Assembly: GCA_009746045.1 (NCBI GenBank)
Contig: RPFO01000764.1
Coordinates: forward strand, 192,501 to 256,500
Length of the DNA: 64,000 bases
Direction of reading: 5' to 3'
Source: Mesostigma viride
Lineage: Eukaryota; Streptophyta; Mesostigmatophyceae; Mesostigmatales; Mesostigmataceae
Part shown: piece after piece, positions 18,519 through 27,416 of the stretch
Numbering within the stretch: the stretch's first letter is position 1
Layout: each line of letters opens with the position of its first letter
The notes under the pieces: generated by a model
What the model was told of the DNA's origin: nothing
The model's input: the letters and a program-made list of their open reading frames with translations, nothing else
The model's database searches: none
Program-made: the position numbers and the translations under genes

Positions 18519-20807
18519 ATGGCTGACGCGAGTGAGGAGTCAATGGAACACAATGATGATGTGCGGCCCGATGAAGAAGAGGCCGCATCCGAAACTGTCT
18601 GGACATACATTAGCAAAGAGCGCATCCTCAAGAACGGGCTGCAGACAAATAACTACTTCATGGAGTGCTCACTCTGCCAGGCAAAGTTCAGTGGTTCTTC
18701 TACCCGAGCAAGGTGCCATATCCTGGGCGGCTCGTACGCAAAGGACGCAAAAGTGTGCCCTTGCAAGAAGCCACCGCTGGTACTCCGTTACAAGATGCTG
18801 ATTGAGCAGGCGGAGAAGGATAGCACTGCCAAGAAACGGAAGGCGACTAGTGACGCCAAGAAGCAGGCTGATGTGCGGGCGGCGTTTAAACGCATCATGC
18901 TTCCAGACGTTGTAGAAACCGACGGCTTGGACTGGCAGTCCGTTCATGCCACTGATGCCAGCAACACCGACTCGGGGCGCGCTGCTGGGGCGGCTGGGCC
19001 AAGCGGATCATCAAAGAGCAAATCCACCGACGGTAATTTGCCCGCAGCTTATGGGCTCAGCAAAGAGCAGCTGGACGAGGAGCTGTACGTGCAAGGCATT
19101 CATTTGCGCTGGCGTGCCCTTCCATGTCATCGGCAACCCAGTATTCCGGGCTGCTCTCACCAAGATCAGCAGGGGGGGCATGTGCAGCCAGCTGGGATAC
19201 ATTCCGCCGGACCAGCGCACAATGCAGAGACGCGATGCACCCCGCGTGGCTGCTAAGGTGGAGGAGGACGTGAGCAAGCGCCTGGAGCTGGCTGAAAGGA
19301 CGGGAGGCACATTTGGTGTTGATGGGTGGAAGGACTGCTCTGGACAGTCACTCATCATGAATGTGTTCCACCTGCCTGATTTTGTGCACTTCGTGGGGTT
19401 GGACAACGCCACTGGCGAGAAAAAGACCTCCGAGTACATGGCTAGCCTGCTGTGTGACCGCCTTCGCGAGGTGGGCCCGGAGAAGGTGGTGCAGCTGATT
19501 TCTGACACCACGAACTCCATGGAGAAGATGAAGGAGCTCGTGGTGGCTCACTTTCCCCACATCATCACCTCCAAGTGTGCCGCGCACTGCATCGACCTCC
19601 TCATGGAGGACATGTACAAGGAGTCAATCATCGCGGACACGCTTGACAAGGTGGACACGGTGGTCTCCTACGTGCTCAGCCATGAGAAGGTGAAGTTCTG
19701 CTTCATGATGCGTGTGAGGGCGGACGACGGCACTGCCAAGCCAAAGTGCCTGAAGAAGCACGCGGAGACCCGGTTTGGTACAAGGTAGAGAATTATGTTT
19801 CCCTCATTCGTATCACCTGCCATTATTACGTACCCGATAATCGAATACCTTGTCTTGGCTTTACGGTGCAATGGTTATAACATGTTCCTGGTAACCACAT
19901 ATGTGGGACACTGGGATGTGCCATATGTTTGTCACTTGTCATCATTGCCAGATTTCTTTCAGCGGAGAGCGTGCATGACCTCAAGGCAAACCTCATGGTG
20001 ACATTCGAGAACGACCAGCTGGCTGCCGCGTCCAACAAAGGGGATCGTGGTACTATCACATTCGACAAGGTGGCTGGCATCATCAAGGAGTCCACCTTCT
20101 TCCCCAGGGTCAAGATGCTGGTGGAGCTGTTCAAGCCCCTGAACGAGGTGCTCAAGCTGTTTGACAGCGACAGACCGGGCACGGGCAAGGTCTACCACCG
20201 CATGTTTGAGCTCAACGAGTTCGTCGGGGGCAAGGATTTGTCACTCCCCCCCACCGTGAAGGCAAGGCTGGCTGTAGCGGTCCGCAAACGGTGGGACTAC
20301 ATGTACTCCATCATCCACGGGGCGGGCTACGTGCTCGACCCGTCCTTCTGGAAAGGGCACAATCAACAGTCCAATGGAGAGGTCATGAAGGGCTTTCGCG
20401 AATGCTGCAAGGAGGTGCATGGCCCTGGGCCTGTGGCAGACCTCGCCATGCTGCAGTTGGATCAGTACTTCAACCAGGTGGGAGACTTTGACTCTGATGA
20501 TGCCAGGAGGCAAGCCCAGTTGTGCAGCGTGGAAGTCGAGGGCAAGCCGGGGGTTTTCACTGTCGAGCCCTACCAGTGGTGGCTTACCTGGGGGGGAGGT
20601 GTCCCTGAGCTGCAGCGTGTGGCTGTCAAGGTGCTGGCCCAGCCAGTATCCAATTCAGCCGTGGAGCGTGTGAACAGCACGGCTGGGTGGATCAAGTCCC
20701 TCAGGCGCAACAGGATGACTGATGAGACCCTAAACCGCATGGTCTATGTCTGCCACAACCTGCGTGCCCTGAACAAGATCAAGGTGTTTGAGGATGATGA
20801 TGAGTAA
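18519..20807 (+). CDS. hAT transposase (one intron, one frameshift)
   Basis: ATG at 18519 (MADASEESMEH). Order: acidic N-terminus; BED-type zinc finger (ECSLCQAKF ... CHILGG, residues about 49-72); Lys-rich linker; a DUF659-type segment (GVPFHVIGNPVF, DGWKDCSGQSL, VQLISDTTNS, SKCAAHCIDLLMED); and the C-terminal hAT dimerisation domain (QPVSNSAVERVNSTAG). It cuts and pastes the element in the nucleus. The first part is in one frame to about 19105, then the protein continues one frame over, near TTGCGCTGGCGTGCCC, so a base is gained or lost there. An intron at 19785-19951 joins ACAAG to ATTTC in frame. The stop is at 20805-20807. Confidence 0.82.
19785..19951 (+). other. Intron in hAT transposase
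   Basis: 167 bp with GTAGAG at its 5' end and TTGCCAG at its 3' end. Removing it joins a phase-2 exon (ACA AG) to A TTT CTT TCA in the frame of the dimerisation domain. The intron has in-frame stops, while both flanks code for conserved hAT parts. Confidence 0.65.
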
Positions 20808-21668
20808 ATGAGCCCATGCCCTGACCTGTGGTGACGGTTATTGCAGCTGCTTGTCGGGGCCTCGGGGGGAAGCGTGATGAACATTGTGATTTTGGCCAAT
20901 TGCCGTGCAGGCTGCTGCCATTTGGGCACCCTACCACATGACATTGTTCAGTTTTCAGGTCGAACTGTAGCTTTGAGGGGCAGGTTGCATATGCATGATA
21001 GCATGTAGTGCACATTGGTAGCCTGCTGCCCTGCATTTCAGGCTTTCAGCCATGTGTAGCCTGTATACGACTATACGTGTCCTTGCTTGATGTAGCTGGA
21101 ATTAATGATGGTGGCCTACCACGAGTAGGAAAGATCCATGTCTTATTTTCAGCATGTCTTATTTTCAGATGGCACAATGTTCTTATCACTTCTATATTTG
21201 GCATGCAGCTTGGCAGTCGGCCAAGCTCTCTTTAAGTACTATATTTGGAAGACAGTTCTCTGCCGCTTCAATGTATAGAGTGCATTCATATCTTGAGTTC
21301 TACAAATTTATTATCCTTTCCAGTGAGTTGTGAATTGATACGTACTGGTATTGATACTGAGTTGCATGTTGTCTCGATTTTGAAGAGAAACTATCAAGTT
21401 AGACCGTTAGAACCTATTCTTGTATTTCTAGGTAGTGATGACAATGCCAAGGTCATGCTATATATGTCATGTATAGCCAAAAGGTATGGCAAAAACACCA
21501 GCAGACCATGCTTGGTTGCTCAGAATGTTGAAAACCCCTCAAAACCATGCCAAAAAAGGGGTTTTCAACGGTTAGCGTACGATTAGCGTATAATACATTA
21601 TACACCGCGTATTATACATTATACACCTGGGGCCGCGTACGACGCGTATCGCGTATGGCCAATCACTG
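20808..21668. other. hAT 3' non-coding region
   Basis: No gene recognised. T/A-rich tract with a short unsupported ORF at 21245-21586. The last 90 bp hold GCGTATAATAC/GTATTATAC subterminal repeats mirrored at 18150-18290. Confidence 0.5.
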
Positions 21669-21786
21669 CGCAGCCATTGGCGGAGCCTCAGACTCCTGAC
21701 CAACGCCAGGTGCAAACAGGGCCGACTCGGCGAACGGGCGGTTCTGTCACACCTGCGGTGCATGACACCGATCCAACAACGGGACG

Positions 21787-22524
21787 GTGATGCCGTGCGA
21801 GCCGTTCGGACCCAGAGAACGGGGGGATCGAATGACGGTTCTTGTCGGGACGGGACCGACCCGGCGAACGGGCGGCTCGACCGACCTGACCAAGCTCGGT
21901 TCCGAGGTTATTGAGCGCAACCAGAAACGGCCCCAAGTGGAACCGGATGCCCAGCGAGAAGTTAGATGTCGCGCATGTACGAACGATCGAGGTGTCGGCG
22001 GGCAGCGTCTCCGCGGATTCCCAGAGTCCGCGCCGAGAATAAGCTCGAACTTACTCCGAGCGGGTGGCCCGCGTGGAGACGTCCCGCGCCCATCTACCAG
22101 AGAGGCGTGGCCCGATACCAGCGGTGGGCTTTATATCTCCCGCGCAGGGGTCTTTGATCGTATACAGGCGGTGGCTCGACCGGCGCCATGGACGGTGGGC
22201 GCTTACGTCAGCGCGTTTCCCGGCCCACAACGAGTACGCCCCTTACGCGAGTTTCGGGGTGTTCCCGTCTACATTGAACTCCCACCATCGCCGTTCGTGG
22301 CCGTCGACAGCGCGGACTATCATCGACCGCAACCGCTGCACTTTGAGGCAGGAACTCATGCGTATGTGGAGCGAGGCTCCATGCGCGAGCTAGTCTGCTT
22401 CGACTTGCACCCAGGGAGGGCGGCCCCGCGACCCCAGGACTGCCTAGAATCGACGCCAGAGGGTTCTGGTACGCGATACGGCCCCAAGCGGGAGCTGCCA
22501 AAATACATGCATGGTAGATGGTAA
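21787..22524 (+). CDS. Gypsy accessory ORF, first part
   Basis: A 245-aa frame in the env position (after pol, before the 3' LTR). The N-terminal half is Arg/Pro/Gly-rich and may be disordered or out of frame. Residues about 135-225 look protein-like (VGAYVSAFPG, GVPVYIELPPSPFVAV, GSMRELVCFDLHPG). No signal peptide, membrane segment or known domain is visible, so it is not an obvious envelope gene. It overlaps the next frame by 14 nt and the two are probably one broken ORF. Confidence 0.4.
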   Translation: MMPCEPFGPRERGDRMTVLVGTGPTRRTGGSTDLTKLGSEVIERNQKRPQVEPDAQREVRCRACTNDRGVGGQRLRGFPESAPRISSNLLRAGGPRGDVPRPSTREAWPDTSGGLYISRAGVFDRIQAVARPAPWTVGAYVSAFPGPQRVRPLREFRGVPVYIELPPSPFVAVDSADYHRPQPLHFEAGTHAYVERGSMRELVCFDLHPGRAAPRPQDCLESTPEGSGTRYGPKRELPKYMHGRW

Positions 22525-22963
22525 ACCTCGAAAGGTTGACTGTCCCAAGTATGCTCCATGCGAGGGAGAGGCATTCCTCGACTGGGTTGTGCCCAACTTT
22601 GTGAGGGCTCCGGGCTTTCGTTTCAACGCTCTCCAGGTGCGCGTCGTAGTGTCGACCATGGCGGGAGGTTTCTTTGCGGAGCATGGATGTGGGGTTATTG
22701 ATTGGAACGCGGGCACAATCATGTTCACGCACCCGCAATACCTGGCCGCATTCATGTCGTACTGGCCCACCGGGACGTGGGTAGACCTCGCTCAAACGCG
22801 CACCAACGTGAACGAATACCAGCTCGCATACAATGCGGATCACCTCGCTAACCCCGGGAAGATCCTCGAGGAAATTGGTGAGCAGGGTCGCCAGGTACTC
22901 CACGAGTATCGTCAACGGAAGGCGCGGTCGGGAGGGGTGGGCCCCAGCATTGGAGGAATGTGA
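22511..22963 (+). CDS. Gypsy accessory ORF, second part
   Basis: A 150-aa frame with convincing globular character (EAFLDWVVPNFVRAPGF, VVVSTMAGGFFAEHGCGVI, YLAAFMSYWPTGTWVDLA) and a basic C-terminus. I recognise no family. It lies downstream of pol and upstream of the polypurine tract, so it belongs to the gypsy element. A minus-strand frame at 22208-23047 overlaps it but is Arg/Ser/Pro-rich and looks like a shadow. Confidence 0.45.
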   Translation: MVDGKPRKVDCPKYAPCEGEAFLDWVVPNFVRAPGFRFNALQVRVVVSTMAGGFFAEHGCGVIDWNAGTIMFTHPQYLAAFMSYWPTGTWVDLAQTRTNVNEYQLAYNADHLANPGKILEEIGEQGRQVLHEYRQRKARSGGVGPSIGGM

Positions 22964-23294
22964 GGGTCGCGACCTCCTCATGGATGGATTGCAACGGGAT
23001 GACGACAGCATCTCATCGGCTATCAAGGAATTGTCCTTGTGTGGCAACGCCGGGGAGAATTGGCTTTACTAACCCGCTGGCGAACAGGGGTTGGGACATA
23101 GTATCCCCATGGCCGATTTTGTACTATTGTTCTCTATAGCTGACTGCCCAGCCTGGGCAATTGTCGCTTTTGTGTGTGTGTTGCTTGTTTTGCTTAATTG
23201 CAAGTCCTTTTTTTTTTTCTTGTTTGTTTGTTTGTTTGTGCTAATTGTGTTGTTGCGTGCGCCCCAAGCCTGGACGATATAGCTATCGTCCCCT
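22964..23294 (+). other. Gypsy 3' untranslated region
   Basis: No gene recognised; includes a T-rich stretch with (TTTG)n at about 23208-23240. Confidence 0.5.
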
Positions 23295-23308
23295 GGGGAA
23301 GGGAGGAG
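23295..23308 (+). other. Polypurine tract
   Basis: GGGGAAGGGAGGAG lies directly before the TG of the 3' LTR, where plus-strand priming is expected. Confidence 0.85.
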
Positions 23309-23991
23309 TGTTACGGCCCAGACCTTTGTATGGGCGTAACAATGCCTAGCTTCAATAAATAAGTCGAAAGTCATTTGTTATTCGTTTGGGACTTTCAATA
23401 GCTCGCTTTCATAGTCCGCCGGACTATAGGACTCAATTCGGGACTTATTTGGGAATTTGTCCTAAGTTCGGGACTTTGTGTGTTTATTTGGTACTTTGTG
23501 TGTTTCGGACCAGTTATTTTGGGCCTAGCCAGAAGTACGAGATCTTCTAGGGGCCGGGCCGGCCCTAGACGTCATACATGTACAGAACCTATTGGGGCTT
23601 GACGGCAGTATCTGGAAGATCGGCGCGCATGTCGGCGCGCCTGCACACCAACTTGCCAGCTTGGTAGCGCAGCTAGGTGAAATTGGTCTGAGGACGATGG
23701 ACTCCCTCTCTTTGGTTTGATGATTAATGAAACGAGTGTTGACGACTCTCTCAGACCAAGGGGCACTAATCCGGATGTCATTTGCCTCATGACATATGCC
23801 GTGTTATATATAGCTAGATTAATTAATCATGCTATATAAGGCCTAGCTGAGGATAAACCGCCGCTCAGTTAGTCAATTTACTGCGATCTTTGCTTGCTAT
23901 CGCGGTACGCGGATGCGCGGCTATGCCGGCTTATTAAACTGCACCTTATACTAGATTAGATCTTTCGCACCGTCCGGCTCGGGATGTAACA
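23309..23991 (+). repeat. Gypsy 3' LTR
   Basis: 683 bp, TGTTACGGCCCAGACC to GGATGTAACA. It differs from the 5' LTR mainly by short indels such as extra TA or TG pairs. It is followed by ACTGG, the target duplication. Confidence 0.92.
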
Positions 23992-23996
23992 ACTGG

Positions 23997-25212
23997 TACG
24001 AGAGAATATAGCTTGACATAATGGACTCAATTTTTGTAGGCATGATTTTTAAGTCATAAAAACGTTATACCCCTAGCCATGGAGCGTTTGAAGATGCGTA
24101 GATGGGTCTCGGGGTGCTGGTAGGCGCAGCAAATCATGTTAGCGGCCAGGCGGTGACAGTGCGAGTGCTGCATGTTGCTAGGCGGAAATTTTCGAGATAT
24201 TTGCGCATGGATAAACGTTTGACGTTGTTCCCAACCAGATTTGCTAGAACTGGCAGCCAGGAAAGGCTCGAGGCTACGTCCATGAATCGGGCGTGCTGGC
24301 TCCCGCAGGAAAAGGTAATCCGCTGTTCCGACCTGGTACGTTCTAGCCTCCTAGCGTGTTCCGTTAACCGTATATGGTTGTATTATCGTTTCTAACTAAT
24401 ATCAGGGTTATAATCGAGGGCTTGTGATTGTCATTTTGTTGTTTTGCTGCCTCTACGCATCGGCTTGTCATGGTTGTGGAATACCATCAGGTCAAGCAGA
24501 TTTTGGACCATGTTTGGTCGCTGTTAGCTGAGGCTGCAACGGAAATAGCGTGATAACGCTTGGTATTGGTTAGTAATATGGTAAATGTGATTACCCAGTG
24601 CTTTTCCTGGCTCAAACAGCCCGAGAAAAGTTCTTTTCTGACCAGTTTTAGGCATGGCTTCTTGTTTTGCTGGCCAACGCCCACCTTCTTATTTTGCATC
24701 CATTGCACGTGACAAACATGGAGATACACCCAATACCTGTTTGCATGGAAGCATTACCAACGTGTTCCTTTTGTTTTCTTTATTGCTGCAAAGAACGTGG
24801 AGGTGTTTTGTCATTCATTGGGTGCGTTAGTGATGTAGCTCCTTGCCACCCCTTTGACGCGCGCTTTAGGCCTTGATTAATGAGCCTTTCACCTATTTTT
24901 TAGCATGGTCTTGTGTCTTATATGCTGGCTTATCTCAGGTTCCACGCTGGGCCAGTGGCTGGCCTCGACGACGACGCCCGCCGCCAGCGTGCCATGCAGC
25001 CCCTGTCAGCCCGCAGCCCGGCTGGCCGCGCGAGGACTGAGGCCAACGGCCGCACGACCCACACGCTGGCAGCTGGCACCCAGCTGACAGGGCCTCGTAG
25101 GAGGCAGTATCTGCGCACCCAGAGGCGCAATCCGTATAGTTTGGCACATAGCCAGGTAGCCTAATTGACAGTTAGCTACACCCTTGGCTAGTCATGCGCT
25201 ATATATATATAA
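23997..25212. other. Unassigned region between gypsy and non-LTR element
   Basis: About 1.2 kb with no convincing gene. Short frames (24102-24395, 24905-25164) show no recognisable domain or supporting context. It ends in a TA microsatellite at about 25200-25211, the apparent insertion site of the next element. Confidence 0.5.
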
Positions 25213-25217
25213 CAGAG

Positions 25218-26007
25218 GCTGACATGATGAACCGACGGGGGTTCCTGGATTGAGACACGTTTTTTTCTTCATGCACAGCTGAAAAAACCTGCGCCGAGGT
25301 GCGGCACCGCGGCCTACCGTAGTGATTACTGTCTGCGACACGCCCGGGGCTGGCTGCATCTACCTGTCGGCCAATTGTGACCCGTGGGCTAGGCGAATTT
25401 GAATGCGGCTTTCCCGTTAGTTGTGGCTCCACCGCTCCAGTTTTCTAGGCTGACATGATGAACCGACGGGGGTTCCTGGATTGAGACACGTTTTTTTCTT
25501 CATGCACAGCTGAAAAAACCTGCGCCGAGGTGCGGCACCGCGGCCTACCGTAGTGATTACTGTCTGCGACACGCCCGGGGCTGGCTGCATCTACCTGTCG
25601 GCCAATTGTGACCCGTGGGCTAGGCGAATTTGAATGCGGCTTTCCCGTTAGTTGTGGCTCCACCGCTCCAGTTTTCTAGGCTGACATGATGAACCGACGG
25701 GGGTTCCTGGATTGAGACACGTTTTTTTCTTCATGCACAGCTGAAAAAACCTGCGCCGAGGTGCGGCACCGCGGCCTACCGTAGTGATTACTGTCTGCGA
25801 CACGCCCGGGGCTGGCTGCATCTACCTGTCGGCCAATTGTGACCCGTGGGCTAGGCGAATTTGAATGCGGCTTTCCCGTTAGTTGTGGCTCCACCGCTCC
25901 AGTTTTCTAGGCTGACATGATGAACCGACGGGGGTTCCTGGATTGAGACACGTTTTTTTCTTCATGCACAGCTGAAAAAACCTGCGCCGAGGTGCGGCAC
26001 CGCGGCC
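25218..26007 (+). repeat. 231-bp tandem monomers, 3.4 copies, 5' region of the non-LTR element
   Basis: Units start with GCTGACATGATG at 25218, 25449, 25680 and 25911. The first three are full and look identical; the fourth runs for about 97 bp and then passes into the element's GC-rich leader. Tandem 5' monomers with a last partial copy next to the coding part are the arrangement of promoter monomers in some LINEs; promoter function here is inferred. Confidence 0.9.
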
Positions 26008-26110
26008 GCCCCGCGTTGGGGGGCTGCCGCCCCCCAAACCCCCCGCTTGGGGGGCACGCCCCCCAAACCCCCCGCGTCCGCATCTCGCTCTCCCCCCGCG
26101 CTTCCGGTTC
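26008..26110 (+). other. GC-rich leader with repeated GGGGGGC/GCCCCCC hairpins
   Basis: Two copies of a CTTGGGGGG...CCCCCCAAACCCCCC pattern can fold into strong hairpins just upstream of the first ORF. No ORF or ribosomal fragment recognised. Confidence 0.5.
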
Positions 26111-26232
26111 CGTTGTTTTACGCACCTCCCCATGCCTCCTTCACGACGACGCACCTCCCGGGCGCGGGATGCGCTGCCTAGCGGCGCCCTGCGCCGCGTC
26201 GGTCCTTACGCATCGCGGCGCACCTGCAGGAG

Positions 26233-27402
26233 ATGGGCGACCTGGACGACGGCGGTCGTGGCGCCCCTGTGCCACTCTCGCTTGTGTGCGAGGTCTGCCA
26301 CAGTGGTGAGGATGCCCCCCGTCTCCTTGTGTGTGATTCGTGCCAATGCGGCTGGCACACGCGCTGCTTGGTCCCGCCCCTCTTCCGGCTGCCTCCCCCG
26401 GGTCCTTGGGCGTGCCCTCATTGCGTGGCCCCGCCTCGGCCGTCCCTAGGCTCCCGACGCGCGGCCGTGTCGACCCCGGGATCCCATTCGGCCCGCGCCC
26501 CCTCCCGCAGCCCCTCGCTGGACCCTCTCCTGGGCCTTGCGGCCCTCGTGGAGGGTTCCACACCGTGCTCCCGCTCTCCCCGCGCCGTCACGTCCGGCCC
26601 CTCCGCGGGGTCCCCTGGCCCTGCCCCGCCTAGCTCTGGGGATCCACCTCCGGCCAGCACGGCGGTGGCCACTGACCTGCGTCCTCCTGTGCTTGAGGGG
26701 TCCCTGGCGGCTCTCCTCCCTGAGGCTGTGGGACACCCTGCGGCGACTCCTGTGGTGGGCCCCTGGTCGGCCGCGCTTGGGTCCCACGACTTCTCCGTTT
26801 GGCCCCCCACCAACATTGCGGGCGTCAGCGCGCTCCGGCACGCCACGTTCTCTTGGCTGTATTGCCCCTTGCTGTTGGACGCTGTCGGCTTGCACGCGGC
26901 GTTTCCTACGCTCCCACGGCCCCCTGAATTTAGTGCCCTTGTGGTTCGTGTCCGGCACATGCTGCAGGCAGCCTCCCCCCCTGTCCTTGCCTCCACGCTT
27001 TGGGGGTTTGTCCTCGAGGACTACCATGCCGGCGGCCGCCTGCCTTGGCACCTGCCCGCGGTGCGCCAAGAATGGCTCCTGAATCTGGACGCTCAAGTGG
27101 CGCAGGCGGTGGTGCTCTTTGCTACAGGGCTTGCCGTGCAGGCCCAGCAGGCCGCCCGTGCGACATATCTCGCTGGGGGGGCCACCGACCACGCCTTGCT
27201 CGATCGCCCTCAGCTGCACACGTTTCTTGCCTCTGCCGGGCCCGGCTCGGCCGGCCTTGTTGCGCAGGCCCACGGGCGCTTGACTACGGCGGTCACCCCA
27301 GCGCAAGCCGCCCGCCTGCGCGTTGACTTCGGGGCTCCTGTCACCGTGCACGCCGGCGACCTGGTTCTGTACGATGCGGGGGGGGGCGTGTTCTTGAGCT
27401 GA
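26233..27402 (+). CDS. Non-LTR ORF1 segment with PHD finger
   Basis: A 389-aa frame. Residues 19-64 form a PHD-type zinc finger: CEVC, then LLVCDSCQCGWHTRC, then WACPHC (C4-H-C3). PHD fingers usually read histone H3 tails, so chromatin-guided integration is a possible role. The rest is Pro/Ala/Ser-rich, then a folded-looking region (about 195-385). The stop at 27400 follows a G8 run; a one-base shift there would run straight into the RING frame, so this may be the N-terminus of one long polyprotein. ATG at 26233 is the first suitable start after the leader. Confidence 0.7.
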   Translation: MGDLDDGGRGAPVPLSLVCEVCHSGEDAPRLLVCDSCQCGWHTRCLVPPLFRLPPPGPWACPHCVAPPRPSLGSRRAAVSTPGSHSARAPSRSPSLDPLLGLAALVEGSTPCSRSPRAVTSGPSAGSPGPAPPSSGDPPPASTAVATDLRPPVLEGSLAALLPEAVGHPAATPVVGPWSAALGSHDFSVWPPTNIAGVSALRHATFSWLYCPLLLDAVGLHAAFPTLPRPPEFSALVVRVRHMLQAASPPVLASTLWGFVLEDYHAGGRLPWHLPAVRQEWLLNLDAQVAQAVVLFATGLAVQAQQAARATYLAGGATDHALLDRPQLHTFLASAGPGSAGLVAQAHGRLTTAVTPAQAARLRVDFGAPVTVHAGDLVLYDAGGGVFLS

Positions 27403-27416
27403 GCGCGGGTGCGGCC

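Larger units (their letters stand above)
18142..21668 (+). mobile_element. hAT DNA transposon nested in the gypsy element
   Basis: Terminal inverted repeats begin CAGTGATTGGCCATACGC on both ends (18142 and, reversed, 21668). The 8-bp CGCAGCCA is duplicated on both sides (18134-18141 and 21669-21676). An 8-bp duplication and CA-starting inverted repeats are hAT hallmarks. Subterminal regions carry many GCGTATTTTT/GTATTATAC motifs, probable transposase binding sites. The transposase gene has a frameshift, so this copy may be inactive. Confidence 0.93.
9499..23991 (+). mobile_element. Ty3/gypsy LTR retrotransposon, complete ends
   Basis: Two LTRs (9499-10168 and 23309-23991), both TG...CA, frame the element. 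ACTGG occurs on each side (9494-9498 and 23992-23996) as a 5-bp target duplication. A tRNA-primer-like TGG lies 2 nt after the 5' LTR and a purine tract precedes the 3' LTR. Order inside: leader ORF with hybrid-binding domain, Gag, Pol (PR-RT-RH-IN), then extra ORFs. A hAT element is nested at 18142-21668, so the gypsy itself is about 11 kb. The LTRs differ mainly by small dinucleotide indels, suggesting a fairly recent insertion. Confidence 0.92.

Noticed and set aside
21787-22963. Envelope glycoprotein gene in the gypsy element
   Set aside because: No signal peptide, transmembrane segment or cysteine pattern is visible.
22208-23047. 279-aa minus-strand ORF in the gypsy 3' region
   Set aside because: Arg/Ser/Pro-rich and opposite to the element; the plus-strand frames look more like protein.
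25218-26007. CRISPR-like array
   Set aside because: Units are 231 bp and contiguous, with no short repeat-spacer pattern, and belong to a eukaryotic retroelement.
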